Position numbers and translations under genes: made by a program. Below, piece by piece: positions 43,167 through 51,572 of a stretch of 64,000 nucleotides of DNA. The stretch comes from Microtetraspora glauca (lineage in GTDB: Bacteria > Actinomycetota > Actinomycetes > Streptosporangiales > Streptosporangiaceae): assembly GCA_001570385.1 (NCBI GenBank), contig BBYL01000006.1, positions 434,001 to 498,000 of the forward strand, read 5' to 3'. Numbering within the stretch: position 1 is the first letter of the stretch; each line of letters begins with the position of its first letter. A model generated the notes under the pieces. The model worked only from the letters and a program-made list of their open reading frames with translations, was not told where the DNA came from and did not search any database.

Positions 43167-43964
43167 TCACCTGCCGGTGAACGTGGGGGGGCGCCGTTCC
43201 CGCTTGGCCTGGATCCCCTCGTGGACGTCGGAGGTGGCCAGAGTGACCGGCTGCGCCAACGCCTCCCACTGGAGCGAGGCGGCCAGTCCGTTGGCCGACT
43301 GTTCGAGTCCGGCCTTGGTGAGGCGGGTGGCGATCGGTGCGGCGGTGGCGATGTGCCGCGCCATCTTGATGGAGTGGTCGAGGACGTCGTCCACCACCGC
43401 CGAGACGAGCCCCCATTCGAGGGCTTCCTCCGCGCTCAGTTCCCGGCCCGTGTAGAGAAGATCGCGGGCACGGGGGACCCCGATCGCCTCGGGGAGCAGC
43501 CAGGTGGCGGCCATCCCGCCGTGTGTGCCCAGGTAGATGAAGGGCGCGCTGAAACGGGCCGTGGCGGCGGCGTACCGGAGGTCGCAGGCGAGGGCGGCGC
43601 AGAGTCCGGCCCCGATCGCCGGCCCGTTGACGGCCGCGATCACGGGGAAGGGCAGCTCCCGAGGAGAGAGCCAGGTGCGGTAGAACGGGAGCATCCGGTC
43701 GCGCATCTTGTCCGGCGTGTTGTCCTGGGACGATCCCTGATCCAGCCAGGACAGGTCGGCGCCGGAACAGAACGAGCTCCCGGCGCCGGTGACCACGAGC
43801 GCGCGGACGTCCGGATCCCCGGCGAGCTCGGTCATCGCCGCCGCCCACGCGGCGGTGACCTCGGTGGTCATCGCGTTGCGCACCTGCGGCCGATTGAGAG
43901 TGATCAGCCGGACGCCGGGCGCGGGCTTGTCCAGCAGAACCGCATCGTCCGAGCTCGAGCTCAT
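43167..43964 (-). CDS. Crotonase-fold enzyme (enoyl-CoA hydratase/isomerase family) lacking both catalytic Glu
   Basis: 265 residues. LITLNRPQVRNAM, FCSGADLSW (oxyanion-hole loop) and VNGPAIGAGLCAALACDLRYA are family signatures. By alignment to mitochondrial enoyl-CoA hydratase, Glu144 falls in AGLCAAL and Glu164 in FSAPFIYLG, and neither is Glu here. Hydratase activity is therefore doubtful; isomerase, hydrolase or decarboxylase chemistry is possible. GGAGGAG precedes the ATG. First gene of an operon with ArsR and DUF2889. Confidence 0.85.
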   Translation of the reverse strand: MSSSSDDAVLLDKPAPGVRLITLNRPQVRNAMTTEVTAAWAAAMTELAGDPDVRALVVTGAGSSFCSGADLSWLDQGSSQDNTPDKMRDRMLPFYRTWLSPRELPFPVIAAVNGPAIGAGLCAALACDLRYAAATARFSAPFIYLGTHGGMAATWLLPEAIGVPRARDLLYTGRELSAEEALEWGLVSAVVDDVLDHSIKMARHIATAAPIATRLTKAGLEQSANGLAASLQWEALAQPVTLATSDVHEGIQAKRERRPPTFTGR

Positions 43965-44522
43965 CGATATCTCCTCCGTCAGGCGCCGGGTGCGATGGCC
44001 CCGGTACTGCGGCTACGGTGCGGCGGGCACGTCTCGGCCGGCGGGGTCGGCGCCGAAGTGATCGGGGCACCAGTTACTTTAGCGCCGCCCCCCGTACGCG
44101 GGTCCGCGAGTGCGGGCGGCGTCAGCCCACCTGGAAGAGCTCGTGCAGAGCCGGCGTCGGCGGTCGGCTCGTGGCCCTGACGGCCGAAAGGCCCGGATCC
44201 CCGGAGAGGCCCGGGTTTCCAGGGGCTCCGGCGCGAGGCCGCCTCGGAAGCGTCCTCCGATGGGGGAGTCGGGACAGCGACCATCCTCGGCCTCCAGACA
44301 GTCGACGTTCAATGCGTTCCGGACGGCGTCCACGGATCCGCGTGCCATCCGCGACAGCCGGGTTGAGCTGGATCAACTCTATCACCATTATTTGATAGAT
44401 TCACAAGTATCTACGGGCCCGCGAGATCCGCCAACGGCGCGAGGCCCGCGCCGACGCCCGCCTGAACGGCCCCCGCAGGCCGTGCCCGTTCCCGCGGCCC
44501 GCAAAGCGCTAGCGTCTGGTCC
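43965..44522. promoter_or_regulatory. Divergent intergenic region between crotonase operon and TmrB-like gene
   Basis: No credible gene in about 560 nt. An A+T-rich island at 44370-44410 holds the inverted repeat TCTATCA-N8-TGATAGA (44378-44399). A possible plus-strand promoter, TTGAGC-N17-CATTAT, overlaps it. The rest is GC-rich without recognisable features. Confidence 0.4.
44378..44399. promoter_or_regulatory. 7-bp inverted repeat (putative operator)
   Basis: TCTATCA is repeated in inverted orientation as TGATAGA after 8 nt, in an A+T-rich island between divergent genes. TCTATC also occurs in the A+T islands at 15.1 and 29.1 kb. Confidence 0.45.
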
Positions 44523-45044
44523 ATGATCGTATGGCTCAACGGCACCCACGGCGCAGGCAAGACGACGACCAGTGCACTCGTGCAGCAACTGATCCCGGAT
44601 TCACGGGTGTTCGACGCCGAGAAGGTCGGCGAGACACTCATGGACATCAGGCCAGGGCTTCCCAGGACGGACAACTTCCAGCACTGGCCGCCGTGGCGGC
44701 CACTTGTAGTCGAGACCGCCCGCCGCGTACTCGACTACACCGGCGGCACTCTGGTGATGCCCATGACTGTCCTGGTCGAGCAGTACTGGCGCGAGATCAG
44801 CTCGGGCCTCGCCCAACATGCCATCCCAATACGGCACTTCGTCCTCCACGCTGACCAAGACACCCTCCGCAGGCGCATCGAGGGGGACACTCTTCTTGGT
44901 CCCTCCCCCTTCCGCCTCAAATACCTCGAGCCCTACGCCGAGGCGGCCCGCACGTGGCTACACGGCGAGGCCGAGGTCGTCGACACCACGCACCTCACGC
45001 CCGCCCAGGCCGCCCTGCAGATCGCAGAGGCCGTCAAGAGTTGA
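44523..45044 (+). CDS. TmrB-like P-loop ATPase/nucleotide kinase
   Basis: 173 residues. The N-terminus MIVWLNGTHGAGKTTTSALVQ is a Walker A motif in the context of TmrB-type (tunicamycin resistance) and related AAA-like kinases; FDAEKVGETL follows as in that family. HADQDTLRRRIEGD resembles the LID region. ATG is preceded by a weak SD. Monocistronic; lies at the edge of the patch with transposase remnants. Could modify a small molecule; target unknown. Confidence 0.75.
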   Translation: MIVWLNGTHGAGKTTTSALVQQLIPDSRVFDAEKVGETLMDIRPGLPRTDNFQHWPPWRPLVVETARRVLDYTGGTLVMPMTVLVEQYWREISSGLAQHAIPIRHFVLHADQDTLRRRIEGDTLLGPSPFRLKYLEPYAEAARTWLHGEAEVVDTTHLTPAQAALQIAEAVKS

Positions 45045-45232
45045 GGCCCGCGCGAAGAGCGCGGCCGTTGTCATGACGGACGGCCCGCCGTACCAGGGTT
45101 TCCGGCCGCCGGTGGCAACGTGGAAGCAGAGGCGGCCGCCAGCAGGCCGACTGTGTCGACGTCGAGTTGGCGGCCGTGCCGAAGAATCCATCCGGGCATG
45201 CGGCGAGCGCGCGGAAGGGTCACGCCGTCCAC

Positions 45233-45340
45233 GGCAACGCCCTCACCGACGCCGACCGCCGCGGCCTCACCCCTCTGTTCTGGACCCACGTCCTGCCCTA
45301 CGGCGAAGTCCACCTCGACCTCGGAAAACGCCTGTCCCTC
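45233..45340 (+). pseudogene. C-terminal remnant of a Tn3-family transposase
   Basis: The frame reads NALTDADRRGLTPLFWTHVL then PYGEVHLDLGKRL. This matches the extreme C-terminus of actinobacterial Tn3-family TnpA (the GLTPLFWxxVxPYGxFxLDM pattern). Upstream sequence has no further match, so the rest of the gene is gone. A second such remnant lies on the opposite strand at 48.5 kb. Confidence 0.6.
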
Positions 45341-45432
45341 AGGGGCACTGCCGCTCAGCCCGCCGGGCCGGCGCCAGCCCCATGACGGGCGAGAAGGGAA
45401 CGGAGCCGCTGCTCCGCGCGCCACAGCGAGCA

Positions 45433-46128
45433 TCAGCGAAGGAGGGCCGGGGCCCAGACGTCGCCGCCGGCAGCCCAGGTCCAGAGCCACTCCCGCAGCG
45501 ATGGGGTGATGTGGGTGATGCCGTCTTCGGGCCGTTGCCCTTGGTCCGGATCCCAGCCGTCGGCGTCGTAGAGCAGCACGGGGTTGTCTGGCTCGGTCAG
45601 CGAGGCGTACCAGTACATCGTGCAACCGCCAGGTGACAGCTCGAACCATGACGCCGGGAGGCCGTTACGGCGGTCGCGCCGGTGGAGTTGCACGACAGAA
45701 GGCCACACCACGCCGCGTGGATCACGGTTGCCGTCGCGGAGGCAGCCGAGCCCTCGAGCGTCGGGGCCGAAGCCTCCGTCGGCGACCTCGGTGTACAGGC
45801 GCCGAAGGATGCCGGGCAACTGGTGTCCGATCCGCGCTTCGACATACTCGACCTCGGCCGGTGAAGCCGGCGGGAACATGGGCCCGCGCGGGGCGTCCTG
45901 GTAGTACTCGACCGCCTCTTCCGAACCTGCCGGGAAGTAGATCGTCCCCTCGCTGTCGATCGGGTAACTGCTCCGCCAGGCCAACTCGATCCGCTCTTTC
46001 CCGAACCGGTCCTCAACCCACTCGCTTGGCACCGTAGCTTCGTCGAACCGCCGAGCAGGATCGTAGGCGCGCATCCGAAGCTTCCCGATCAACAGATCGT
46101 CGTCAAGGGCATCGCTGAACATGCGCAC
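45433..46128 (-). CDS. SMI1/KNR4 (SUKH-1) family protein
   Basis: 231 residues. The second half has the SUKH core: SPAEVEYVEARIGHQLPGILRRLY, the G-G-FGP turn, and a terminal W-rich TPSLREWLWTWAAGGD. SUKH proteins are frequent immunity proteins against contact-dependent or polymorphic toxins. No toxin gene is adjacent, so an orphan immunity role is only a possibility. GTG start, alternative ATG 6 nt later. Lies in the accessory patch with mobile-element remnants. Confidence 0.75.
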   Translation of the reverse strand: MRMFSDALDDDLLIGKLRMRAYDPARRFDEATVPSEWVEDRFGKERIELAWRSSYPIDSEGTIYFPAGSEEAVEYYQDAPRGPMFPPASPAEVEYVEARIGHQLPGILRRLYTEVADGGFGPDARGLGCLRDGNRDPRGVVWPSVVQLHRRDRRNGLPASWFELSPGGCTMYWYASLTEPDNPVLLYDADGWDPDQGQRPEDGITHITPSLREWLWTWAAGGDVWAPALLR

Positions 46129-46136
46129 GCGGTCAT

Positions 46137-46345
46137 CTACCTCTCTGTTCGGTTGTGGTGAGGGAGGGACAGGAGAGTTCGATGCGACGCCGCTTCACAC
46201 CGACCTGCTTGATCTGCATGGTCACCGACGCTGTTGCGCCTGCCGTACGCCTCGGACGGTCCTTCTCCCATGTCGCGGCCCTTGACGCTGTCGGCGTCGG
46301 TGGTGAACAGCAGATCGTCGCCATCCATGACGAACCAGTCGTGCG
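46137..46345 (-). pseudogene. Remnant of a PPOX/F420-dependent flavin-fold oxidoreductase
   Basis: One minus-strand frame contains HDWFVMDGDDLLFTTDADSV followed by KGRDM, the conserved core of pyridoxamine-phosphate-oxidase-like proteins (WFVxDGDDLxFTT..SxKGR). Flanking parts are out of frame or missing. It fills the 305-nt gap between the SUKH and ArsR-type genes. Confidence 0.5.
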
Positions 46346-46433
46346 GGCATCGATTCGTCGACGCTCCGCAGCCATATCATCAGCGTCCTCCACGCACCGG
46401 TCCGATAGGGAGGACCGGCAGCTCCCAGACCAG

Positions 46434-47402
46434 TCATGGTCGCGGCGAGGCCGCGTCCAGGAGAGCACGTCCAGCCTTGGTGAGCTCGTGCGTGGCCGTG
46501 CGACCGGCCCGGCTGCTGTCGATCAACCCGGCGTCTCGCAGGATTGCCAGGTGTTCGCTGGCCGTCGGGGCGGTGACGCTCACCAGCCTGGCCACAACGG
46601 TCGTCTGCAGCGGAGTGGTGAGTGCGGCCAGGATCCTCGATCGAGTCGTTCCCAGAAGCCGGTCAAGGGATCTCGGAGTGGGAGGTGCCGCCCAGAGGTA
46701 CCGCCCGGATGCCGGGTAATGGATCGCCGGAGTCCAGTGGTCTGAGGTGGCGCACTGCACCCGGTCGGTGATGAACAGTGACGGAATGAGAATGAGTCCC
46801 TCGGGGCAGTCGACGTCGAAGTCGACGGTCGACTCCACGGTGATGGTGTCGCCTTCGCACGCCGCGGAGTGGTGCAGGCGCGGAAGGACTGCGCGCAGCC
46901 CCTCGCGGTTGACCTGGATGGCCCGGTCCAGCATCTCGGCACGCAGCGCCTGCCGCATGGACGACCACTCCGGTTCGATGGCCGCCTTCCAGAGGCGGCG
47001 CGCCGCATCGGCGGCCTCCAACCTGGTTCGGTCGGGGTCATCGAGCAGTCGGCGGCCCATTTCGGCCCCACGCCCGATCGTGGCGTCCACCAGCTCGGCG
47101 TAGACCTGGTCCGTCGGGGTGGAGAGGAGGGCATCCATGCCTTCTTCGAAGGTCGGCTCACTGGACATCGGCGATGGGTCAAGGAAGTCGGGTCGGTACG
47201 CGCCATCGGCCATGAAGACCGTGAGCGCGCTCAGGTCCAGGCCCGAAAGGCGGTGGTGGCGACGGCGGAGCCACGGGTGGAACATCGGGTGACGCTGCGG
47301 TTCGGTCAACAGCCGGGCAAGACTGACCACTTCGTGGATCGGCGACATGGCCCATCGCACGCTCGCAGCACCAGCGCCCAATCGGTAGCGGATCATCTCC
47401 AT
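46434..47402 (-). CDS. ArsR-type HTH regulator with N-terminal DUF5937-like domain
   Basis: 322 residues. The long N-terminal part contains SVRWAMSPIHEVVSLARLLTEP and HPMFHPWLRR, typical of the DUF5937-like domain. The C-terminal ~75 residues are an ArsR winged helix (RSRILAALTTPLQTTVVARL, then TAPTASEHLAILRDAGLI). ATG at 47402 chosen by family N-terminus; no clear SD, so possibly leaderless. Divergent from the cupin gene 60 nt away, its likely target. Confidence 0.8.
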   Translation of the reverse strand: MEMIRYRLGAGAASVRWAMSPIHEVVSLARLLTEPQRHPMFHPWLRRRHHRLSGLDLSALTVFMADGAYRPDFLDPSPMSSEPTFEEGMDALLSTPTDQVYAELVDATIGRGAEMGRRLLDDPDRTRLEAADAARRLWKAAIEPEWSSMRQALRAEMLDRAIQVNREGLRAVLPRLHHSAACEGDTITVESTVDFDVDCPEGLILIPSLFITDRVQCATSDHWTPAIHYPASGRYLWAAPPTPRSLDRLLGTTRSRILAALTTPLQTTVVARLVSVTAPTASEHLAILRDAGLIDSSRAGRTATHELTKAGRALLDAASPRP

Positions 47403-47462
47403 ATTGTTAGGCCACCGCCGAAGTGAGCGCGAGCGGAGCGGCGAAGCCCCGAGACTCGCGTC

Positions 47463-47936
47463 ATGACTGAGACGAAGCCGATGGACTGGTTCTGCAAGCA
47501 ACCCGAGCGAGCCCGAAAGACGCGAACGATCCGGCTGGGCGCCAGCGGATCGACCATCGAAGTCCTCGCCGGCCCGGCGGAGACCAGCGGGGTCGTGAGC
47601 ATCTACCGGTGGCGCATGTCGCCCTCCAGCCGGGGACCTGCCCCGCACTTTCACACGACCTTCAGCGAGACCTTCCTCGTTGAGGAAGGTGAAGTCGACT
47701 ACTTCGATGGGCGGGCCTGGCGAACACTGCTGCCCGGCGACACCGCGCATGCCGCGATGGGTGACGTCCACGCGCTCCGGAAGGAGCGCGCCGAACCTGC
47801 CACCCTCCTCATGGCACTCTCGCCAGGCGTACCCCGCGAGGAGTACTTCGCGCAGCTCGCCACCGTGAACGAGCGGGACCAGAGCCGGCTTCACGAAGCC
47901 CACGACAACCATTTCGTCGACGACTACGAACGGTGA
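47463..47936 (+). CDS. Cupin domain protein
   Basis: 157 residues. A single cupin barrel: PAPHFHTTFSETFLVEEGEV supplies the first motif (G/H-x-H...E) and LLPGDTAHAAMGDVHALR the second. No secretion signal. It diverges from the ArsR-type regulator and is followed by a DUF4267 membrane protein. May bind a metal and act on or sense a small molecule. Confidence 0.8.
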   Translation: MTETKPMDWFCKQPERARKTRTIRLGASGSTIEVLAGPAETSGVVSIYRWRMSPSSRGPAPHFHTTFSETFLVEEGEVDYFDGRAWRTLLPGDTAHAAMGDVHALRKERAEPATLLMALSPGVPREEYFAQLATVNERDQSRLHEAHDNHFVDDYER

Positions 47937-48020
47937 TGGCACCGGCACGGCATACACCCCGCCCCCGACCCACTACCTGGAATGCGCTCGTAGAACTGCT
48001 CCCGAGAGGCGAGACAACCC

Positions 48021-48398
48021 ATGCTCAGCAACATCGCCACTGTGTTCGCCGGACTGATCGGCGCGGGCATCATCTTCATGGGCGCCCTCGCCTTCTGGGC
48101 GCCGCAGGCTGCGGTCGGGTTCGGCATCCCCGACACGCCGACCGAGGACCGCAGCTTCCACGCCTGGCTGTCCGTCAAGGCCGTGCGCGAGATTGCCTCA
48201 GGGCTCTTCATCTTCATCCTGCTGGCCGGCGGGACAACCCACCTGCTGGGCTGGTTCATGCTTGCCGCCAGCGCCATACCCGTCGGTGACGCGGTGATCG
48301 TGCTGCGCAGCAACGGGCCCAAGTCGGCCGTCTACGGCATCCACGGCGCCACCGCCGTGGTGATGCTGACGATCAGCGCGCTCCTGCTCATCGCGTAA
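48021..48398 (+). CDS. DUF4267 small integral membrane protein
   Basis: 125 residues with four hydrophobic segments (residues ~3-25, 55-72, 76-92 and 105-124). VKAVREIASGLFIFILLAGG and ASAIPVGDAVIVLRSNG are typical of the DUF4267 family. Located 84 nt downstream of the cupin gene and probably cotranscribed. Function unknown. Confidence 0.75.
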   Translation: MLSNIATVFAGLIGAGIIFMGALAFWAPQAAVGFGIPDTPTEDRSFHAWLSVKAVREIASGLFIFILLAGGTTHLLGWFMLAASAIPVGDAVIVLRSNGPKSAVYGIHGATAVVMLTISALLLIA

Positions 48399-48454
48399 AC
48401 CACGTGGTCCGGCGGCCGGCGCTCTTCGACGCGTCCCGCCATCGCCGCACCAGC

Positions 48455-48666
48455 CATCCAGCAGCCGGTCGACGTTGGACCAGAACAGCGCGGTCAGGCC
48501 GCGCCGGTCCTCGGCTCGGCGAGAACCTGCTGAAGCAGCAGCGTGTTGACGTGCACCAGCGCGGACCGCAGCAGGCGCAGGGCCGGCATCGAGGTTTCGG
48601 CGTGATCCTTGTCCGGCCGGTCAGGGCGCCGTCCTTGCCGTAGTGCGGCACGGTGTTCCTTCGCAT
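48455..48666 (-). pseudogene. C-terminal remnant of a Tn3-family transposase, frameshifted
   Basis: Three minus-strand frames in succession give YGKDGALTG, then ALVHVNTLLLQQVLAEP, then DRRGLTALFWSNVD. These are consecutive blocks of the Tn3-type TnpA C-terminus. At least two frameshifts and a missing end show it is inactive. Together with the plus-strand remnant at 45.2 kb it brackets the SUKH/ArsR/cupin/DUF4267 patch. Confidence 0.65.
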
Positions 48667-48695
48667 TATCTGAGAACTCGAAAAGGGAGACGACG

Positions 48696-50006
48696 ATGAC
48701 GATCAACGATCTGCGCGGTGTCCTCAAAGGGCGCGTGCTCCTGGCCGATGATGACGGCTTTGAACAGGCGGCCACCGCGTGGAATCTGACCGTCAGGCAG
48801 CCCGTGGCGGCCGTGGCGGAGGCCGCGGACGCCGATGACGTGGCGGCGCTCGTGCGTTACGCGCGGCGGACGGGTATGACGGTGACCGCCCAGCCGAGCG
48901 GGCATGGCGCCTCCGGTGATGTGGAAGGCCTGATCCTGCTGCGTACCGGCCTGCTGAACGAGGTGGAGGTACGCGCGGGGGAACGCGTGGCCCGGGTGGG
49001 CGCGGGCGTGAAGTGGGGGCAGGTGCTGGCGGCAGCCGGTCCGCTGGGTCTGACCGGCCTGTCCGGCAGCGCGCCGGGGGTCAGCGTGACCGGCTACACC
49101 CTGGGCGGTGGGGTCGGCTGGTTCAGCCGCAAGTACGGCTTCGCCTCCGACAGCGTGCGGGCTATCGACATCGTGGACGCCGATGGCGAGCCGGGCCGGG
49201 TGACCGCCGAGTCCGATCCCGAGCTGTTCTGGGCGCTGCGCGGCGGTGGCGGGGACTTCGCGGTGGTGACTGCCCTCGAACTCGAGCTGTATCCCGCGCC
49301 AGTCCTGTACGGCGGGCGCGTGATCTGGCCGGAGCACCGGACCAGGGAGGTGTACGACGCGTTCCTGGAGATCACCGCCGAGGCGCCGCGTGAACTCAGT
49401 GTCTGGATCAACCGGCTCCAGCCACCCGGCGCGTCGCCGATGGTCACGCTGGATCTGGCCTACCTGGGTGAGGCGGCCCAGGGGGAGGACCTGCTGGCGC
49501 GCATCGACAAGATCGAGGGCGCGATCTCCGACAGCCGCGGCGTCGTCCCGGTTGCCGACCTGGGTGACATCACCGCCGAGCCCACCGATCCGACCCCATC
49601 GATCGCCCGCGGGGAGCTGCTCACCGGCCTGGACGCGGACGCGGTGGAGCTCCTGCTGGCCAAGCCGGTCGAACCACTCATCAACGTGCAGATCAGGCAC
49701 CTGGGCGGGGCGCTCGCCGAGTCGGGCGGCGGGGGCGGTGCGAGCGGCGCGGTGGCTGAGCCGTACCTGCTCGGCCTGCTGGGTCTCGGCCTGCCGCACG
49801 CGGCCGATGCGACGCGCGCCAAGCAGGCCGAGGTCGTGGCCGACCTGGAGGCCTACATCAGCGGCCGCAAGCCGTACACCGTGCTGTCCCCCGGTGACAC
49901 GGCGGCGAAGTCCTTCTCCGGCAGCGCGCTCGCGCGGTTGCGGGAGATCAAGCGGGCCCGTGACCCGCACAACGTGTTCCGCGCGAACTACCCCGTGCTC
50001 GGATAG
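48696..50006 (+). CDS. FAD-binding oxidoreductase, BBE-like (PCMH-type FAD domain)
   Basis: 436 residues. The N-terminal FAD domain carries TVTAQPSGHGASGDVEGLIL, whose His may attach FAD covalently, and APGVSVTGYTLGGGVGWFSRKYG. The C-terminal KRARDPHNVFRANYPVLG is the berberine-bridge-enzyme tail motif. The Cys used for bicovalent FAD in some members is not seen. AAAGGGAG before the ATG. Monocistronic; substrate probably an alcohol or amine. Confidence 0.85.
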   Translation: MTINDLRGVLKGRVLLADDDGFEQAATAWNLTVRQPVAAVAEAADADDVAALVRYARRTGMTVTAQPSGHGASGDVEGLILLRTGLLNEVEVRAGERVARVGAGVKWGQVLAAAGPLGLTGLSGSAPGVSVTGYTLGGGVGWFSRKYGFASDSVRAIDIVDADGEPGRVTAESDPELFWALRGGGGDFAVVTALELELYPAPVLYGGRVIWPEHRTREVYDAFLEITAEAPRELSVWINRLQPPGASPMVTLDLAYLGEAAQGEDLLARIDKIEGAISDSRGVVPVADLGDITAEPTDPTPSIARGELLTGLDADAVELLLAKPVEPLINVQIRHLGGALAESGGGGGASGAVAEPYLLGLLGLGLPHAADATRAKQAEVVADLEAYISGRKPYTVLSPGDTAAKSFSGSALARLREIKRARDPHNVFRANYPVLG

Positions 50007-50045
50007 ATCGGTTCCCAGCAGGTCACGGCCCCTCCGCCCACCCGG

Positions 50046-50065
50046 GGCGGCGACGGCCTGCCGCC
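50046..50065. terminator. Possible weak hairpin terminator between convergent genes
   Basis: GGCGGC (50046-50051) and GCCGCC (50060-50065) can pair around an 8-nt loop in the gap between the BBE-like gene and the converging amidohydrolase gene. No T-tract. Confidence 0.35.
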
Positions 50066-50120
50066 GATCCCTGCGTAACAGCAGCTCAGGGACATATCCG
50101 ATGTTCCTCTCCGCGACGTC

Positions 50121-51572
50121 TCATCGGACCGCGAAACGGCCGTCGATGAGCACGGAGCGGACGAGCCCGGACGCGAGTTCGTTCAGCGCTGCCGCCAGGG
50201 GTACACGCAACAGCACGAGGTCGGCGGGCAGGCCCGGCCGTACCCGCCGAGCGGGTCCGCCCGGATCGTCGGGCGGGGCGAGGTAGGCGTCGAGGGCGCG
50301 GGCCGGTGTGAGGCGTTCCGCCGGGCCGGCCACCCGCCCGGCTGGGGTGCGGCGTCGCACCGCGGCGGCGATCACCGTCCAGGGGTCAAGGGGCCCGTAC
50401 GGCGCGTCGCTCGACAGGGCCAGCGGGACCCCGGCCCAGGCGAGGGACGCGCAGCGGTAGAGGTCGACGTGGTCGTATGCGGGGAGATCGCGCAGGTAGT
50501 CGTCGCCCCGATGGGCGAGGAACCCGGGCTGGGTCACCACGCGCAGGCCTCGGCGGGCCAGTTCGGGGACGAGTTCGGCCGGGACGAGCGCGGCGTGCTC
50601 GACGCGGTCGCCGGGCCGTACGCCCGCCTCGCCGAGGGCGGCGAGCAGGATGACCAGCGCCTCGCGGGTGACACAGTGCGCGGCGATCGCGCGTCCAGCC
50701 GCGTGCGCGGCGCGGATTCGCTCGGTGAGGTCCTCGAGGGAGGGCAGCCCCGAGTCGGCTATCACGATCTTGTGCGGCCCGGCCGTGGGCAGGCGGCCCT
50801 CTCCGTCCTCGGGGGCCGGGCCGTTGGAAGGGGGCGCCAGCGGCGCGCCGAGCAGGTGCACCCGCTGGGGAAGCGCGCCCCCGCGCATGGCCGCGGTGAT
50901 CGCCGCGACCGCGTCGGCGTCGAGGTCGGGGGTGGCGTCGGTGACCGCGGTGATGCCGAGACGGGTGAGGGCGGCGCCCACCGAGGCGAGATCCGGTGGT
51001 CCGGCGGGCGGCAGCCGTTCGCGCAGCCAGTCGTCGGCCCGCCAAAGCCGCCCGGTCACGGCGCCGTCGTGGTCCCGCTCGATCCCGGGGTGATCCCCGG
51101 GACCGATGTCGGCCGCCGCCAGGGCGGCGGTGTTGAGCATCCAGAGGGCGCCGCTGCGGTGCTGGATCCGCACCGGCCGGTGCGGGTGCACGTGATCGAG
51201 GGCGGCGGCGTCGAGATCCCCGGCGACGGTCTCGACGTACCCGACGCCGCGGATCCAGCCGTTTCCGTCAGGGCGGGCCGCTGTGAGCGCCGCGGCGAGG
51301 CCGTCGCGATCGGTCACCTCCGGCGGTCCGCAGCGTACGGAGCGGTCCAGCGCGGCCAGGGCGTTCAGGTGCAGATGGTGGTCGCAGAGCCCGGGCAGCA
51401 GCGCCCCGCCCCGGCAGTCGTGCTCGACCTCCCCGGGGCGCCGGGTGAGGGCGGATCCGATCTCCGTGACCAGGCCGTCGTGGACGCGTACGTCGACGCG
51501 GGTGCTGCCGTCGAGCTCCGCGTCGCGCAGCAGCACACCTCTCACCCCGCTCCCGTCGGCGGCGGAGGTCAT
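50121..51572 (-). CDS. Amidohydrolase family protein (YtcJ-like, amidohydrolase_3)
   Basis: 483 residues. An N-terminal composite beta-domain leads into GGALLPGLCDHHLHLNALAA (HxH metal motif), later AAHCVTREALVILLAALGEAG, a conserved SSDAPYGPLDPW (metal Asp) and a closing LPADLVLLRVP. The ATG overlaps the stop of the CoA-transferase gene (ATGA), so the two are coupled. Hydrolysis of an amide, ester or lactone is plausible. Located next to the mycofactocin locus. Confidence 0.82.
   Translation of the reverse strand: MTSAADGSGVRGVLLRDAELDGSTRVDVRVHDGLVTEIGSALTRRPGEVEHDCRGGALLPGLCDHHLHLNALAALDRSVRCGPPEVTDRDGLAAALTAARPDGNGWIRGVGYVETVAGDLDAAALDHVHPHRPVRIQHRSGALWMLNTAALAAADIGPGDHPGIERDHDGAVTGRLWRADDWLRERLPPAGPPDLASVGAALTRLGITAVTDATPDLDADAVAAITAAMRGGALPQRVHLLGAPLAPPSNGPAPEDGEGRLPTAGPHKIVIADSGLPSLEDLTERIRAAHAAGRAIAAHCVTREALVILLAALGEAGVRPGDRVEHAALVPAELVPELARRGLRVVTQPGFLAHRGDDYLRDLPAYDHVDLYRCASLAWAGVPLALSSDAPYGPLDPWTVIAAAVRRRTPAGRVAGPAERLTPARALDAYLAPPDDPGGPARRVRPGLPADLVLLRVPLAAALNELASGLVRSVLIDGRFAVR

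Noticed and set aside
42823..44070. Upstream extension of the second ArsR frame over the crotonase gene
   Set aside because: The extension is Arg/Pro-rich and antiparallel in composition to real proteins. The paralogue alignment and SD place the ArsR start at 43158.
44110..44526. 138-codon plus-strand frame in the 43.97-44.52 kb gap
   Set aside because: Arg/Pro/Ser-rich with no motif; it crosses the A+T-rich promoter island and overlaps the TmrB-like start.
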